8,080 nucleotides of DNA from Clostridia bacterium (GTDB lineage Bacteria; Bacillota; Clostridia; Christensenellales; Borkfalkiaceae), in NCBI GenBank assembly GCA_017504065.1, contig JAFVRU010000001.1:1-8080 (forward strand). Direction: 5' to 3'. Position 1 is the stretch's first letter. Every line of letters begins with the position of its first letter. Both the position numbers and the translations under genes were made by a program. Under the pieces are notes generated by a model that saw nothing but the letters and a program-made list of their open reading frames with translations, ran no database searches and had not been told where the DNA came from. Shown one piece after another: positions 7,653 to 8,080 of this stretch.

Positions 7653-8033
7653 ATGCGTACAAGAACGGCAATCATCATCGGCGCAGGTCCTGCGGGACTC
7701 ACCGCCGCCTACGAACTGTTGACGAAATCGACGGATATTTTCCCGATCGTTTTGGAAACGGAAGACTTCGTGGGCGGGATTTCGCGTACCGCGACGTATA
7801 AGGACTACCGCATGGATATCGGCGGACACCGCTTTTTCTCCAAGGACGATCGGGTAACCGCGCTTTGGACGGAAATGCTGCCTATGCAAGGCTCGCCCGC
7901 CAAGGACGATTTGGTTTTGGAGCGTGAAAAACCCCTGCAAGACGGCGGACCAGATCCCGAAACGACGTACGATGTCATGTTGTTACGCGACCGCGTTTCC
8001 CGTATCATCTACCGACGTAAATTTTTCGATTAG
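7653..8033 (+). CDS. FAD-dependent oxidoreductase, N-terminal part, stopped by an in-frame TAG (probable pseudogene or recoded gene)
   Basis: The 126 residues before TAG form the N-terminus of a flavoprotein of the amine-oxidase/protoporphyrinogen-oxidase-like group; family members I recall are roughly 450-500 residues, and the exact substrate is unknown. Residues 6-34 make the FAD-binding Rossmann beta-alpha-beta unit, with the glycine motif GAGPAG at 10-15 and the acidic residue ending the second strand in VLETED. GGISRTATYKDYRMDIGGHRFFSK follows the typical GG-x-S/R-R and D-x-GGHRFF pattern of this family. Then come PDPETTYDVMLLRDRVSRI and YRRKFFD just before the stop. No signal peptide or membrane segment is visible. 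As it stands the product lacks the substrate domain and the C-terminal half of the FAD domain, so it should not work alone. Reading on after TAG gives PISLKPRTFLNMGFF, matching what the family normally has next, with Tyr expected at the stop position. A single substitution, an assembly or sequencing error, or amber recoding are all possible. Base composition resembles the neighbours. The gene has its own promoter and is not part of the rpoBC unit. Confidence 0.8.
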   Translation: MRTRTAIIIGAGPAGLTAAYELLTKSTDIFPIVLETEDFVGGISRTATYKDYRMDIGGHRFFSKDDRVTALWTEMLPMQGSPAKDDLVLEREKPLQDGGPDPETTYDVMLLRDRVSRIIYRRKFFD

Positions 8034-8080
8034 CCCATTTCCCTAAAACCGCGCACCTTTCTCAATATGGGCTTTTTTGC
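8031..8080 (+). pseudogene. In-frame continuation of the flavoprotein gene after the TAG, running off the window
   Basis: After the TAG (8031-8033) the same frame stays open to the window edge and encodes PISLKPRTFLNMGFF. From memory, homologues of this oxidoreductase continue KFFDYPISLK followed by a TF.NMGF-type stretch. The similarity across the stop, without a frame change, indicates that these bases are or recently were coding. Whether the rest of the gene is intact cannot be seen here. Confidence 0.7.

Noticed and set aside
6161..7702. Antisense open frame of 513 codons over the rpoC 3' end and the intergenic region
   Set aside because: It is in register with rpoC, crosses the terminator and promoter on the opposite strand, and shows no protein-family signature.

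Overview
This window is a chromosomal housekeeping locus from a bacterium of the Bacillota (Clostridia-like) type. It carries the 3' nine-tenths of rpoB, a complete rpoC, and the beginning of an unrelated flavoprotein gene, all on the + strand. The assignment rests on protein architecture. Beta carries the insert seen in the Bacillus/Clostridium group after the 'VGRYKYNKK' element and lacks the large proteobacterial insertions. Beta-prime has a trigger loop without the enterobacterial SI3 insert, and its N-terminus reads like clostridial RpoC. An uncultured clostridial lineage is likely, but I cannot name it.

Layout: 1-3761 is rpoB, entering the window at about residue 95. 3773-7546 is rpoC, only 11 bases downstream, with a Shine-Dalgarno sequence that overlaps the rpoB stop. 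7547-7652 is a compact intergenic region. It holds a strong intrinsic terminator ending the rpoBC operon, then a near-consensus housekeeping promoter starting two bases after the terminator T-run. 7653-8033 is the start of a flavin-dependent oxidoreductase of the amine-oxidase/protoporphyrinogen-oxidase-like superfamily. It has a clear dinucleotide-binding N-terminus but is stopped by a TAG after 126 codons. Translation in the same frame after the TAG continues with residues that look like the family's next conserved block, so the gene is interrupted by one amber codon rather than genuinely short.

RpoB and RpoC form the two halves of the RNA polymerase active centre: RpoC supplies the Mg-binding NADFDGD loop, bridge helix and trigger loop, and RpoB supplies the rifampicin pocket, fork and RNA-binding lysines. 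Both look fully functional. The flavoprotein is a separate transcription unit with no evident connection to RNA polymerase.

The points most worth a second look are: the in-frame amber codon at an apparently conserved Tyr position of the flavoprotein; a 91-residue, 56% acidic C-terminal tail on beta that resembles the tail of the delta subunit (RpoE) of Bacillota; a charged expansion inside the beta insert; and unusual residues in the rifampicin pocket. I saw no mobile element, CRISPR array, tRNA or rRNA, and no convincing new multi-gene system.
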